The notes beneath the pieces are model-generated. The model saw only the letters and a list, made by a program, of their open reading frames with translations, was not told where the DNA came from and searched no databases. Positions 52,355 to 62,796 of a stretch of 64,000 nucleotides of DNA are shown in pieces. The position numbers and the translations under genes were made by a program. Source of the stretch: Pseudomonadota bacterium. Its GTDB lineage: Bacteria; Pseudomonadota; Gammaproteobacteria; Xanthomonadales; Xanthomonadaceae. The stretch lies in contig JAEWBY010000007.1 in the NCBI GenBank assembly GCA_023390905.1, positions 62,001 through 126,000 of the forward strand. The letters run 5' to 3'. The first letter of the stretch is position 1, and each line of letters opens with the position of its first letter.

Positions 52355-52852
52355 TCAGTGTGCGATCCGGAGCGACCACAGGGCGACCGGCGTCCCCTCA
52401 AGTTCCACCAGCGCATCATTCTTCGAGAAACCCAGCCGCGCGACGACTTTCGATGACGCGACATTGTCAGGGCGGATATGCGCCACCACTTCCCTGACGC
52501 TGCCGCTCGAGGCCGCGATTTCCAGCAATCGCATCACGGCGCGGGTCGCGATGCCGCGTCCGCGCTGGCTCCCGGCCACTTCATAGCCAATCTCCACGCG
52601 GCCATCCTCGGGCGCGGCCCTGAACCTGCAGGTGCCGACCACCTCGTTGCCCGCAACGATCAGGAAGGGAGCGCACCACTGGGCCGGTGTGCCCTGTTCG
52701 AACTGCGCGAGCGCGCGAGCGGCGACGTTGGCCGGCGGCAAGGCGCCGTCGAGCACCTGGATGCCGTCCAGATCGATCGGCTCCGCCGCGGCCAGGCGTC
52801 GCAGGTTCTGCACGTCAATCAGGATCAGTTCGAGCGTTTCCGGCGATGCCAC
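52355..52852 (-). CDS. GNAT-family N-acetyltransferase (RimJ/RimL-like)
   Basis: A 165-residue acetyltransferase with VGTCRFRAAPEDGRVEIGYEV, the acetyl-CoA loop AGSQRGRGIATRAVMRLLEIA (QRGRGIAT), and NVASSKVVARLGFSK near the end, the arrangement of ribosomal-protein-type acetyltransferases. The start is GTG 52852, supported by GGAGGA at nine bases; the open extension to 52969 has no family match. Its target is unknown. It appears unrelated to the EPS locus. Confidence 0.83.
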   Translation of the reverse strand: MASPETLELILIDVQNLRRLAAAEPIDLDGIQVLDGALPPANVAARALAQFEQGTPAQWCAPFLIVAGNEVVGTCRFRAAPEDGRVEIGYEVAGSQRGRGIATRAVMRLLEIAASSGSVREVVAHIRPDNVASSKVVARLGFSKNDALVELEGTPVALWSLRIAH

Positions 52853-53546
52853 TTGCGCTGTTCCTCCATGGTGTGCCAACCGGGGCGGGCCGCTCCGCGC
52901 CGGCGAGAAGCGCCCGCCGACGTGTGCACGAACGTCTCCGTCGGCGACGTGTCGCGCCTTGCAGGCCACTACGGATCAGGACGCTCAGGACACCGAGCTT
53001 AGCCTGTCAGACGAGTCCATGGCATCGGGCGTCGCGCGTATGGCCCGTAAACCGGAGGGCGAAGACTGACGCGCGGCTTGCTGGATGGTATGTGCGGCGT
53101 GCGGGTTTGCGGTGGTCCGGTCAAACGCTTCGCCGTCTTTCATTGCGGATGCAGCAGAACCGCGTGCAAAGGCGTGAACGGTCAAAGGATTCGTTCGTTG
53201 CGTGCCTCGCCTTTCGGAGGCGGCCAGGCACCGACCAACCCGCGATCGGGGTTCCGAGCGTTCGCTTCAAGCCCACTCACTCCGTCGACGCCTCACTCGG
53301 CGCTGCCTCGCCGTTCGGGTGGCGGTGTTGCCGCCGTGCCACCGCTGCGCCGGCGTTGAACGGAGCGCGCTCTTGAAGTCGCCTCGTGTCGACAGCACGA
53401 AGCTCTTCCGTGCGAATGCGTGTACTGAGGGAGGGATTCACGCGCCAATGCGTGCCTCGTACCTCGCGCGGCGGGATTGCCTCCGCGCACTGCTGCGCGG
53501 CTGTCGAACGGAGTGTCTTCTTCAGGTCCCTGCACTCCGCAGGCAC
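52853..53546. other. About 690-base non-coding stretch with degenerate repeats
   Basis: Many short open frames exist on both strands but none has a start context or family match. It contains GCGTGCCTCGCCTTTCGGAG (53200-53219), a hairpin segment nearly identical to one at 7390-7416. Two imperfect copies of a unit follow (about 53343-53405 and 53490-53551), each with GCTGCGC..GGC.....GAACGGAG. The second copy ends at the tRNA-Ser terminator. Confidence 0.6.
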
Positions 53547-53568
53547 AAAAAAACCCCCTTGCGGGGGC
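53547..53568 (-). terminator. Rho-independent terminator of tRNA-Ser
   Basis: On the minus strand a five-base C/G stem (CCCCC GCAA GGGGG) is followed by seven T residues, 12 bases after the tRNA 3' end. Confidence 0.9.
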
Positions 53569-53579
53569 ATTCTTGTGTC

Positions 53580-53672
53580 TGGCGGAGTGAGAGGGATTCG
53601 AACCCTCGATAAGGCTTTTGACCCTATACTCCCTTAGCAGGGGAGCCCCTTCGGCCACTCGGGCATCACTCC
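53580..53672 (-). tRNA. tRNA-Ser (anticodon GCT)
   Basis: A 93-nucleotide class II tRNA with GGAGTGA / TCACTCC acceptor stem, CTGCTAA anticodon loop, a long variable arm, GGTTCGAATCC T-arm, and encoded CCA. It reads AGU/AGC codons. It lies 73 bases downstream of csrA on the same strand, the order usual in Xanthomonadaceae. Confidence 0.97.
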
Positions 53673-53745
53673 GGGATCGCGCGATTGCATTCGTGCAACG
53701 GCGGCCGCCTAGGATAGCGGCTGCACGTGGCCACGGCAATCGGAA

Positions 53746-53949
53746 TCAGCTCGAAGCTTCGTCGCCCGAGGAAGTACCGGCTTCCTCACCGCGCTGGATG
53801 CGCTGGTAGATCTCTTCGCGATGCACGGCGACATCCTTGGGAGCAGTGATGCCAATGCGCACCTGGTTTCCCTTGACGCCGAGGACGGTCACCGTGACCG
53901 AATCACCGATCATCAGGGTTTCACCGACGCGGCGAGTCAAAATCAGCAT
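53746..53949 (-). CDS. csrA: Carbon storage regulator CsrA/RsmA
   Basis: A 67-residue RNA-binding dimer that blocks or stabilises target mRNAs at GGA-containing hairpins. MLILTRRVGETLMIGD at the N-terminus, GVKGNQVRIGI, and the VHREEIYQRI helix with the RNA-contacting Arg are all conserved. GGAGAAA lies upstream of the ATG. In Xanthomonas RsmA controls EPS, motility and virulence genes, so the EPS locus here is a plausible target. The 149-base gap to alaS probably holds its promoter. Confidence 0.97.
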   Translation of the reverse strand: MLILTRRVGETLMIGDSVTVTVLGVKGNQVRIGITAPKDVAVHREEIYQRIQRGEEAGTSSGDEASS

Positions 53950-54098
53950 GTTCAGTTTCTCCTTAGACCGGCAAGGGTAATGCCGGGGCAGACTTCGCGC
54001 ACTCCCGTGTCAGCGAAGGCTTCCAGATAGGTTCACAATCGTGAGGATGGTACGGATGGAGGGACGCCGCCGCAAGCCGAGGCGGGGCGTCCACCGCC

Positions 54099-56747
54099 TC
54101 AGCTCAGGCGTGCCGCGACCCATTGGCTGACGCCGTTCAAGGCCGAAACAAGGGCGGGCCCGTCCTCACCACCACCCTGGGCGAGGTCCGGGCGACCGCC
54201 GCCCTTGCCCCCGATCTGACTGGCGATATGTGAAAGAAGTTCCCCCGCCTTGATGCTGCTGGCGGCCTTGCCACTGACGCCGGCCACGAGCGCCGCCTTG
54301 CCCTCGCCCGCACCGGCGAGCACGATGACGGCATCGCCCAATTGCTGCTTCAGCCGGTCCACGGCGTCACGCAATGACTTGGCGTCGAACCCTTCCAGGC
54401 GCGAGGCCAGCACGCGGACACCGCCCACGTCCACGGCCGAGCCCGCCAGATCCGCCGTCGCGCCCGAGGCGGCCTTCGCCTTCAGCGATTCGAGTTCACG
54501 CTCGAGCTTCTTCTGGCGCTCGGTGAGCGCACGGATCTTTTCGACCACGTCATTCGCATTGCCGCCGAGCAACTGCGCCGCCTGTTGCAGGCGTTGCTCT
54601 TCGGCGTCGATATGGTCTAGCGCGCCCTGGCCGGTCACGGCCTCGATGCGGCGCACGCCCGCCGAGACGCCGCCCTCGCTGACGATCTTGAACACGCCGA
54701 TGTCACCGGTGCGGCCCACGTGCGTGCCGCCGCAGAGTTCGGTGGAATAGCCGCCCATGCGCAGCACGCGGACGCGCTCGCCGTATTTTTCGCCGAACAG
54801 CGCCATCGCACCGAAATCGAGGGCTTCCTGCATGCCCATGTGATGGACTTCGGCTTCGTGGTTGGCGCGGATTTCCGCATTGACCTTGCGTTCGATCAGC
54901 GCCAGTTCGTCCGACGTCAACGGCTGGAAATGCGAGAAGTCGAAGCGCAGGCGATCCGGCGCGACCAGCGAACCTTTCTGCTGCACATGGGTGCCGAGCA
55001 CTTCGCGCAGCGCGGCATGCAGCAGGTGCGTGGCCGAGTGGTTGAGGATGGTCGCACCGCGACGCGAACCATCCACCTGTGCGGACAGTCGATCGCCGAC
55101 TTTCAGCTGGCCCTGCGTCACGCGGCCAAGATGACCGTGGAACTGTCCGGCGAACTTCTGCGTGTCGGACACCGCGAACTCGCTGCCCTGCCCGTTCAAC
55201 CGGCCCACGTCGCCCACCTGGCCGCCGGATTCGGCATAGAACGGAGTGCGATCCAGCAACACGACCGCTTCATCGCCGGAGGTGACGGCGTCGACCGGCC
55301 GGCCGTCCTTCAACAGGGCGACGACGAGGAGGTCCGCCGACTCAAGCTGGTCATAGCCCAGGAATCCGGTCGGCTGCAGCTGCGCCACCAGATCCGCCGG
55401 CAGGCCGGTGCTGGATGCGAACTTGCCGGCCGCACGCGCGGTTTCGCGCTGCTGCTCCATCGCGGCTTCGAAGCCGTCCATGTCGACCGAAAGCCCGCGC
55501 TCGCGCGCGATGTCGGCGGTCAGATCGACCGGGAAGCCATAGGTGTCGTAAAGCTTGAACGCATCGGCGCCGGCGATGACCCCGGTCGAGCGCGCGGCCA
55601 GTTCATCGAAGATGCGCATGCCCGAATCGAGCGTTTCGGCGAAGCGCTCTTCTTCGGCCTTGAGCGCGCGCTCGACCAACTCGCGCGCTTGCGGCAATTC
55701 CGGATAGGCATCGCCCATCAGCTCGGACAAGGTGCCGACCATGCGATGGAAGAACGGCTGGCGCACGCCCAGCATCCACCCGTGGCGCAGCGCGCGGCGG
55801 ATGATCCGTCGCAGCACATAACCACGTCCTTCATTCGAAGGCAGCACGCCGTCGACGATCAGGAAGCTGCAGGCGCGGATGTGATCCGCGATCACGCGCA
55901 GCGACTTGTTTTCGAGATCGCTGGTACCGGTCAACTCGGCGGCCTTGCGGATCAGCGCATCGAACAGATCGATCTCGTAATTGCTGTGCACGTGCTGGAG
56001 CACGGCGGTCAAACGCTCCAATCCCATGCCGGTATCGACGCACGGCGCCGGCAGCGGAATGAGCGTGCCGTCGGGCTGGCGATCGAACTGCATGAACACC
56101 AGATTCCAGATCTCGATGAAGCGATCACCATCTTCGTCAGGCGAGCCCGGCGGGCCGCCGGCAATGTGATCGCCGTGGTCGTAGAAGATCTCCGTGCATG
56201 GGCCGCAAGGGCCGGTGTCGGCCATCTGCCAGAAGTTGTCCGAAGCGAACGGCGCGCCCTTGTTGTCGCCGATGCGCACAATGCGCTCGACCGGAATGCC
56301 GATGTCCTTGTTCCAGATGCCGAAGGCTTCGTCATCGGTGTGATAGACCGTGACCAGCAGGCGTTCCTTCGGCAGCTTCCAGACTTCGGTCAACAGTTCC
56401 CATGCCCAGGCGATGGCTTCCTTCTTGAAGTAATCGCCGAAGGACCAGTTGCCCAGCATTTCGAAGAAGGTGTGGTGGCGCGCGGTGTAGCCGACCGAAT
56501 CCAGGTCGTTGTGTTTGCCGCCCGCGCGCAGGCAGCGCTGCACGTCGGCGGCGCGCACATAGCTGCGCTTCTCGGCACCGAGGAACACGTCCTTGAACTG
56601 GACCATGCCCGAGTTGGTGAACAACAGGGTCGGGTCGTTGCCCGGCACGAGCGATGCCGACGGCACGATCGTGTGGCCCTTGCTGTTGAAGAAGTCGAGG
56701 AAATCCTGACGGATCTGGCGCGTGCTGAATTTGGGAGAGCTGGTCAT
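54099..56747 (-). CDS. alaS: Alanine-tRNA ligase
   Basis: An 882-residue class II synthetase. The catalytic domain (about 1-450) contains NDPTLLFTNSGMVQFKDVF, RHHTFFEMLGNWSFGDYF and the GMGLERL motif 3. The editing domain has zinc ligands in HSATH (570-574) and CGGTH (Cys672, His676). The C-terminal C-Ala domain ends with the Gly-rich GGKGGGRPDLAQGGG. ATG 56747 is the standard start; an in-frame ATG at 56774 is less likely. It lies between csrA and recX. Confidence 0.98.
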   Translation of the reverse strand: MTSSPKFSTRQIRQDFLDFFNSKGHTIVPSASLVPGNDPTLLFTNSGMVQFKDVFLGAEKRSYVRAADVQRCLRAGGKHNDLDSVGYTARHHTFFEMLGNWSFGDYFKKEAIAWAWELLTEVWKLPKERLLVTVYHTDDEAFGIWNKDIGIPVERIVRIGDNKGAPFASDNFWQMADTGPCGPCTEIFYDHGDHIAGGPPGSPDEDGDRFIEIWNLVFMQFDRQPDGTLIPLPAPCVDTGMGLERLTAVLQHVHSNYEIDLFDALIRKAAELTGTSDLENKSLRVIADHIRACSFLIVDGVLPSNEGRGYVLRRIIRRALRHGWMLGVRQPFFHRMVGTLSELMGDAYPELPQARELVERALKAEEERFAETLDSGMRIFDELAARSTGVIAGADAFKLYDTYGFPVDLTADIARERGLSVDMDGFEAAMEQQRETARAAGKFASSTGLPADLVAQLQPTGFLGYDQLESADLLVVALLKDGRPVDAVTSGDEAVVLLDRTPFYAESGGQVGDVGRLNGQGSEFAVSDTQKFAGQFHGHLGRVTQGQLKVGDRLSAQVDGSRRGATILNHSATHLLHAALREVLGTHVQQKGSLVAPDRLRFDFSHFQPLTSDELALIERKVNAEIRANHEAEVHHMGMQEALDFGAMALFGEKYGERVRVLRMGGYSTELCGGTHVGRTGDIGVFKIVSEGGVSAGVRRIEAVTGQGALDHIDAEEQRLQQAAQLLGGNANDVVEKIRALTERQKKLERELESLKAKAASGATADLAGSAVDVGGVRVLASRLEGFDAKSLRDAVDRLKQQLGDAVIVLAGAGEGKAALVAGVSGKAASSIKAGELLSHIASQIGGKGGGRPDLAQGGGEDGPALVSALNGVSQWVAARLS

Positions 56748-56891
56748 CTGGCTGGCATTGGCTGACGGGCGCATGACGTCACCGCGTTCCCGACAGATGC
56801 GGACGCGGGCCGGTCAATGCAACCCAAGAAGCCTAGATTAACAGGCGGCGCGCCCCAGAAGCGCGGCGTCACGCCAGCGACCGGCAGCCCG

Positions 56892-57383
56892 TCAATCTTC
56901 CCAGTCGAAGCGGGTGGCCGCGCGGATGCTGTCCCCGTCGAAGCCGCGGCGAACCAGCAGCTCGGCGGCCTTGCGCCGCTGAGCCGGGTCGTTCAAGCCG
57001 CCCGGACCGCAACGGTGGCGGACGAGTTCGCACGCCGTTTCGGTCCAGTCGCCATCAAAACCTGCCAGGGCCGCCGCGATGGCTTCGCGATCCAGCCCAT
57101 GGGTGGCCAGCTCCGCGCGCACGCGGATCGGGCCGTAACCGCTGCCGGCCCGACTGCGGACCAGCCATTCGGCGAAACGGGCGTCGTCCTGCCAGCCATC
57201 CCGGGCCAGCCGTTCCACGGCCTGCTTCGCTTCTTCCTTCTCCACGCCTCGACCGGACAGCTTGCGGACCAGTTCGCGGCTCGAGTGCTCGCGTCGGGTG
57301 AGCAGCCCCAGTGCGCGCTGTACTGGCGTCTGCTCGGGCCGAGCACGCCGCCTGCCCGTCGTCGGCTGCTCGTCCGCACTCAT
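56892..57383 (-). CDS. recX: RecA regulatory protein RecX
   Basis: A 163-residue protein of three-helix repeats with LLTRREHSSRELVRKLSGRG, DGWQDDARFAEWLVRSRAGSG (residue motif DxRFA) and KAAELLVRRGFDGDSIRAA. RecX limits RecA filament growth. It begins 60 bases after recA and is likely co-transcribed with it. The basic N-terminal tail (GRRRARPEQTP) varies among species. Confidence 0.95.
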   Translation of the reverse strand: MSADEQPTTGRRRARPEQTPVQRALGLLTRREHSSRELVRKLSGRGVEKEEAKQAVERLARDGWQDDARFAEWLVRSRAGSGYGPIRVRAELATHGLDREAIAAALAGFDGDWTETACELVRHRCGPGGLNDPAQRRKAAELLVRRGFDGDSIRAATRFDWED

Positions 57384-57443
57384 GCGGACCGGCCCCTCCG
57401 TGACGAGGCCGAAACCCCGTCACGGATGTCGTGCGCCACGTTC

Positions 57444-58484
<1,041 letters not shown>

Positions 58485-58654
58485 CGGTTCCTCAATGCAA
58501 AAGAATCATTCGTTGGATGCAAGGCTAGCGGGGGTCAATCGCACAGGCTGCGACGCACACCGGAAGCTGAAAAATAAATCGTCCCGCACAGTCTCGACAT
58601 CGGAAAATGCCGCCTGGCCGCGTCGGTCTCCGCCGTGATCAAGGCTCTGGACCC

Positions 58655-59293
58655 TCACCGGTTCGGGCGCACGAGGCCGCAATACAAACCTTCGATCGCG
58701 AAATCCTGATCCGGCAGCACTTCGATCGGCGCGTAGTCGGGATTGCGCGGCAGCAGGCGGATGCGGTCCTTGCCCAGCTTGAGCAGCTTGACCGTAATCT
58801 CGTCATCGATGCGCGCCACCACGATCTGGCCGGACCGTGCGTCGCGGGTGCGATGCACGCCGATGAGATCGCCGTCGAAAATGCCCTCGTCACGCATCGA
58901 ATCGCCCTTGACCCGCAGCAGGTAATCCGGCGCGGGCGCGAAGAAGGCGCGATCCATCAGGACGTAATCATCGACCCCGGCGTCCGCGCCAATCGGTGCG
59001 CCGGCCGCCACGCGTCCGAGAATCGGCAACCTCAGGGCGTCATCGGGCACCGCAGGCTCGTTCGCCGCGCTGGCCTCAGTTTCGGCATGCACCAGCCGGA
59101 TGCCACGCGCCTGGCCGGGGACGCGGCGGATGGCGCCGGCCTGTTCGAGCGCCTCCAGATGGTATTGCGCCGCACGCACACCCTTGAAGCCGAAGGCCCG
59201 CGCAATCTCGGTCTGCGATGGCGGCACGCCCTCGGCCTCGATGCGCTCGGTAATCAGGGCAAGAATGGCGTGCTGGGTTTCGGTCAGGTCCAT
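58655..59293 (-). CDS. lexA: SOS repressor LexA
   Basis: A 212-residue repressor-protease. The winged-helix DNA-binding domain (1-65) includes PPSQTEIARAFGFKGVRAAQ. The cleavage site is Ala97-Gly98 in GRVAAGAPIG. The catalytic dyad is Ser132 (GDSM) and Lys169 (TVKLL). The start is ATG 59293. Its operator at 59296-59314 ends only two bases before the start codon, and no ribosome binding site is seen, so a leaderless mRNA is likely. It lies 48 bases downstream of pncC on the same strand. Confidence 0.96.
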   Translation of the reverse strand: MDLTETQHAILALITERIEAEGVPPSQTEIARAFGFKGVRAAQYHLEALEQAGAIRRVPGQARGIRLVHAETEASAANEPAVPDDALRLPILGRVAAGAPIGADAGVDDYVLMDRAFFAPAPDYLLRVKGDSMRDEGIFDGDLIGVHRTRDARSGQIVVARIDDEITVKLLKLGKDRIRLLPRNPDYAPIEVLPDQDFAIEGLYCGLVRPNR

Positions 59294-59295
59294 GG

Positions 59296-59314
59296 TTAGT
59301 AGTATTACTACTAA
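59296..59314. promoter_or_regulatory. LexA operator (SOS box) of lexA
   Basis: TTAGTAGTATTACTACTAA on the plus strand is a 19-base near-perfect palindrome that matches the Xanthomonas LexA consensus TTAGTARTAWTACTACTAA. Placed directly before the lexA start codon, it gives autorepression. Confidence 0.95.
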
Positions 59315-59341
59315 CACCCGGCCGCCGCAACTCTTTTCGGC

Positions 59342-59833
59342 TCAGAGATCCTGCAGGCCGCCCAGCGCGGCCGCGACCGTCTGCCGGCGGACCGCATCGC
59401 GATCACCGGCGAAATGGAACACCTGTGCACGCGCGTAGCCGCCGCGCCGCTTCCAGCCGATCCACACGGTGCCGACGGGTTTGCCCTCGCTGCCGCCGCC
59501 CGGGCCGGCGATGCCGGTCACCGCCACGGCCACGCTCGCGCCGGAGTTGACCAGCGCGCCGGACACCATCTCGATGACGGTTTCCCGGCTCACCGCGCCA
59601 TGCGTTTCCAGTGTCTGCGGGCGCACGCCGAGCAGTGCCTGCTTGGCCTCGTAGCTGTAGGCGACCATGCCGCTGTCGAACCAGTCGGACGAGCCGGCGA
59701 TATCGGTGACCGTCTTGGCGATCCAGCCGCCGGTGCAGCTTTCGGCGGTGACGAGGCGATCGTGTTCGGCGCGAAGGCGTGCACCGAGTTGTTCGGCCTG
59801 CGCACGCAGGTGGGTGTCATCGGGAAGCGTCAT
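59342..59833 (-). CDS. pncC: Nicotinamide-nucleotide amidohydrolase PncC (CinA C-domain)
   Basis: A 163-residue stand-alone CinA C-terminal domain that deamidates NMN in the pyridine nucleotide cycle. TAESCTGGWIAKTVTDIAG (about 29-47) with the catalytic Ser/Thr region and VTGIAGPGGGSEGKPVGTVW (about 109-128) are the family signatures. ATG 59833 starts MTLPDD; ATG 59854 is an alternative, since neither has a strong ribosome binding site. Its position just before lexA is usual in Xanthomonadaceae. Confidence 0.92.
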   Translation of the reverse strand: MTLPDDTHLRAQAEQLGARLRAEHDRLVTAESCTGGWIAKTVTDIAGSSDWFDSGMVAYSYEAKQALLGVRPQTLETHGAVSRETVIEMVSGALVNSGASVAVAVTGIAGPGGGSEGKPVGTVWIGWKRRGGYARAQVFHFAGDRDAVRRQTVAAALGGLQDL

Positions 59834-59933
59834 GGGGTTCTGCGACGTGGGCATGCGTTCTTGTAACCGATCCGCACCCGCCTGTCCCCTCCCCATCGCC
59901 GCCCCCGCAAGCACCCGCCCGCCGCGGGGCCGA

Positions 59934-62564
59934 TCAGTAACGCAGGCGCAGGGTCATGCCGTACATGCGCGGTGCGCCGAGGAACGCGTTGTAGGTGTTC
60001 ATCGGATCGCCGGGGCGCGGGCTGCCGACCGCCTGCAGCGGGCCGTCGAAACCGACCTGCACGTAGTCTTCGTCGGTCAGGTTGTTGGCCCACAGTTCCA
60101 CCATCCAGCGGCCGTCCTGGCTGCCCAGGCCGAAACGCGCATTGAAGATGGTGTACGCGTCCTGCAGTTTCTCGGCATCGAGATCCGAACCGGTGTTGTA
60201 TTCGGACATGTACTTGCCGCCCAGGTTGAAGCGGCCCATCAGGCGGCTGCCCCAATCCCACTCGTACGTCACCGAAGCCGAGCCGGACCACTTGGGCGCG
60301 AAGCTCATCTGCGCGCCGGGCAGCTTGTAGAGCTGGCCGGTGGGTTCGACGAAATCCGCGCCGGGAATGCTGTCGCCGTACTGCGTGTCGGCATACATCA
60401 CGCCGCCCTGCAGCATCAGCCCCTGCACGGCGCGCGGCTGCCACAGGATTTCCGCGTCCACGCCCCTGGAGGTCACCTTCGGAATCGAGCGCACGACGAA
60501 ACTGGTGCCGAGGAAACTGTTGAGCTGGAAGTCCTCGTACTCCTGGTGGAACAGCGTGGCGTTGATCAGCAGGTTGCCGTCGGCCCAGGTGGTTTTGGCG
60601 CCGAGCTCGTAGCTGTCGACGAATTCGCCCGGGAAGGACGTGTCGTTGACCGGCGTGATGCCGGCACCGCCACTGGACAGACCGGTCGAGGACTGCACGC
60701 GATCCAGGTTGAAGCCGCCGCCCTTGTAGCCACGCGCGGCCGAGGCATAGCCCATCACATGCTCGTTCCAGCGATACGCGGCCTTCAGCGTGCCGGACCA
60801 TTCCTTCTCTTCGCGATCCTGATGGGTGACGCGTCCGTTGTGCAGCGCGTTGGCCCAGGGCAGGCACATGTAGCCGGCCACCTGCGGCGCGACCGCGCCG
60901 AGGATCTGCGCGCGCACGGTCGCGGGCAGCGCACCGAAGCCCGGAATGCGCGCGGCCAGTGCGCCGCCCACGCGCGCGGCCGGGTTGGCCAGCGTCGCCG
61001 CGCAACCCACGCTGCCATTGGGGTTGCTGTAGACCGAATCGAGCTGCTTTTTCTCGCGCGTGTAGCGCAGGCCCACGGTGACATCGAGCGCGTCGGTCGC
61101 GTGCCAGGTGTTGTTGGTGAACAGCGCCGCGCTCTTGGCGTTCTGCTTGTAGCGATCCAGCGCGCCCAGCCCGGTGAAGTTGGTGCCGAACGGCTGCCCG
61201 CTCACCTGCGACAGGAAAATCGCCGGGTTGGCCGTGTTCACCGTCAGACCGAACGGCGAAAGCTGCTGCGCCAGTCCACCCAGCACCATAGTACCCACGA
61301 GCGAGGACAGGTACGGCTCATAGGCCGGGCCCATGCGATAGGTCTCAGTGCGCGTGAGGTCCTCGTCCGAGTAGAACGCGCCGATCATCCAGTCGATGCG
61401 ATCGGTCGAACCGGTCAGGCGGAATTCCTGGCTGAAGGTTTCAAAGCCGGTGAACGATTCGTCCTCGTCCGGATTGCGATACAGGATGTCCGCGGTGGTG
61501 AAGTCGTAATCCAGGCCGTTGATCGCCTGCCAGTCGCGGAACGCGGTGATCGAGGTCAGCGTCGCGCCGCCCATCCCGCCCGGTTCCCAGTTGATCTCGG
61601 CGGAGATGCCCTTGTCCTTGATGTCCTGCGTCGTCGGCCGGTTGCTGTAGGCCACGCGATCGAACGGATCATCGCCGGGCTGGGCGATCGAATCGGCGCT
61701 GCCGGCCACCGCGCGGATCACCGGCGCGGTTCCGCCCACGGTGGTCTGCACGGCGGTACAGCAGTTTTCCTCGCGGCTGGTGTAGTCGGCCGACAGCAGC
61801 AGTTCGAAGGTGTCGCTCGGCTCCAGCAGCAACTTGCCGCGCAGCGTGTGGAAGCTCTGATCGTAGTCGTCGGTCTCGGTGCGTGGTCCGTTGCCGGTGC
61901 GCACGTCCATCCAGCCATCGCGCTTGCGCTTGGCGGCATAGATGTTGAACGCCGCGGTATCGCTGAAGGCATCGTTGTAGCTGGCCGATACGCCGAGCGC
62001 GTTGTAGTTGCCGGCAGTGATCTCGCCTTCGGCGCTCTGCGTGTAGCTGGGCCGGCGCGTGACGACATTGATGACGCCTGCCGAGGTGTTCTTGCCGAAC
62101 ACCGTGCCCTGCGGACCCTTGAGCACTTCGATGCGTTCGAGCTGGCCGAGATCGCCGAAGCCGACGCTGTTGCGCGGGCGATAGACGCCGTCGATCACCA
62201 CGCCGACCGAGGATTCCAGGCCCACGTTGTCACCGACCGTGCCGATGCCGCGGATGCGCGCGGTGGTGATCGCTTCGCTCTGCGTGCTGGTGACGGTCAT
62301 GCCGGGCACGAGCACCTGCAGATCCTTGATGTCGCGCACGCCGGTGTCCTGCAGCAACTGCTCGGACACCGCGGTCACCGCAATCGGCACGTCCTGCAGC
62401 GCCTCCTCGCGCTTCTGCGCGGTCACCGTCATGGTGGCGAGCGTGGTGGCCTCTTCCGGCTTTTCTTCCGGCGCGGAGGCCGTCTGGGCCTGCGCGTTCG
62501 CGCTGGCGGACAAGGCGGCGACAACGGCAAGCGCGAGTGCGCGGTGCTGCAAGTGGACGAACAT
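59934..62564 (-). CDS. TonB-dependent outer-membrane receptor
   Basis: An 876-residue receptor for active uptake across the outer membrane. The signal peptide ends near ANAQA (about residue 25), a TonB box-like LATMTVTAQ lies near 42-50, and the plug domain contains DVPIAVTAVSEQLL, ARIRGIGTVGDN and VLKGPQGTVFGKNTSAGVINVV. The 22-strand barrel ends with the aromatic LRLRY terminus. An NCC pair near residue 275 is unusual. GGAGGGGAA before ATG 62564 is a strong ribosome binding site. No siderophore or vitamin gene lies nearby, so the ligand is unknown; the family resembles the IroN/FecA-like receptors of Xanthomonadales and sphingomonads. Confidence 0.93.
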   Translation of the reverse strand: MFVHLQHRALALAVVAALSASANAQAQTASAPEEKPEEATTLATMTVTAQKREEALQDVPIAVTAVSEQLLQDTGVRDIKDLQVLVPGMTVTSTQSEAITTARIRGIGTVGDNVGLESSVGVVIDGVYRPRNSVGFGDLGQLERIEVLKGPQGTVFGKNTSAGVINVVTRRPSYTQSAEGEITAGNYNALGVSASYNDAFSDTAAFNIYAAKRKRDGWMDVRTGNGPRTETDDYDQSFHTLRGKLLLEPSDTFELLLSADYTSREENCCTAVQTTVGGTAPVIRAVAGSADSIAQPGDDPFDRVAYSNRPTTQDIKDKGISAEINWEPGGMGGATLTSITAFRDWQAINGLDYDFTTADILYRNPDEDESFTGFETFSQEFRLTGSTDRIDWMIGAFYSDEDLTRTETYRMGPAYEPYLSSLVGTMVLGGLAQQLSPFGLTVNTANPAIFLSQVSGQPFGTNFTGLGALDRYKQNAKSAALFTNNTWHATDALDVTVGLRYTREKKQLDSVYSNPNGSVGCAATLANPAARVGGALAARIPGFGALPATVRAQILGAVAPQVAGYMCLPWANALHNGRVTHQDREEKEWSGTLKAAYRWNEHVMGYASAARGYKGGGFNLDRVQSSTGLSSGGAGITPVNDTSFPGEFVDSYELGAKTTWADGNLLINATLFHQEYEDFQLNSFLGTSFVVRSIPKVTSRGVDAEILWQPRAVQGLMLQGGVMYADTQYGDSIPGADFVEPTGQLYKLPGAQMSFAPKWSGSASVTYEWDWGSRLMGRFNLGGKYMSEYNTGSDLDAEKLQDAYTIFNARFGLGSQDGRWMVELWANNLTDEDYVQVGFDGPLQAVGSPRPGDPMNTYNAFLGAPRMYGMTLRLRY

Positions 62565-62796
62565 GTATTCCCCTCCCCGGGTCAATGTCGAGCGTGGATC
62601 ACATCGGTGCGATAGAACCTGCCTGGATCTTTCTTGTTGAATGCGGCCGCGCGGCGGCTCCCCCATGCGGGAAGCTAGCATCGACCGATGAGGGGATCAT
62701 TTTGCAGCGCACCCATACGCGAACGATGCGCCACGCACGGAAAATTCCGCACGATCGTGCGGAAATCCCGGCATGCGATGCACTGCGGAAGGCGCG

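Noticed and set aside
53277..53570. 97-codon minus-strand frame starting MPPQGGFFVPAE
   Set aside because: The start lies in the tRNA-Ser terminator hairpin and the rest covers the degenerate repeats; no ribosome binding site or domain.
53386..53637. Short plus-strand frame ending GIRTLDKAFDPILP
   Set aside because: Its end is a translation of the tRNA-Ser gene, a common false protein in databases.
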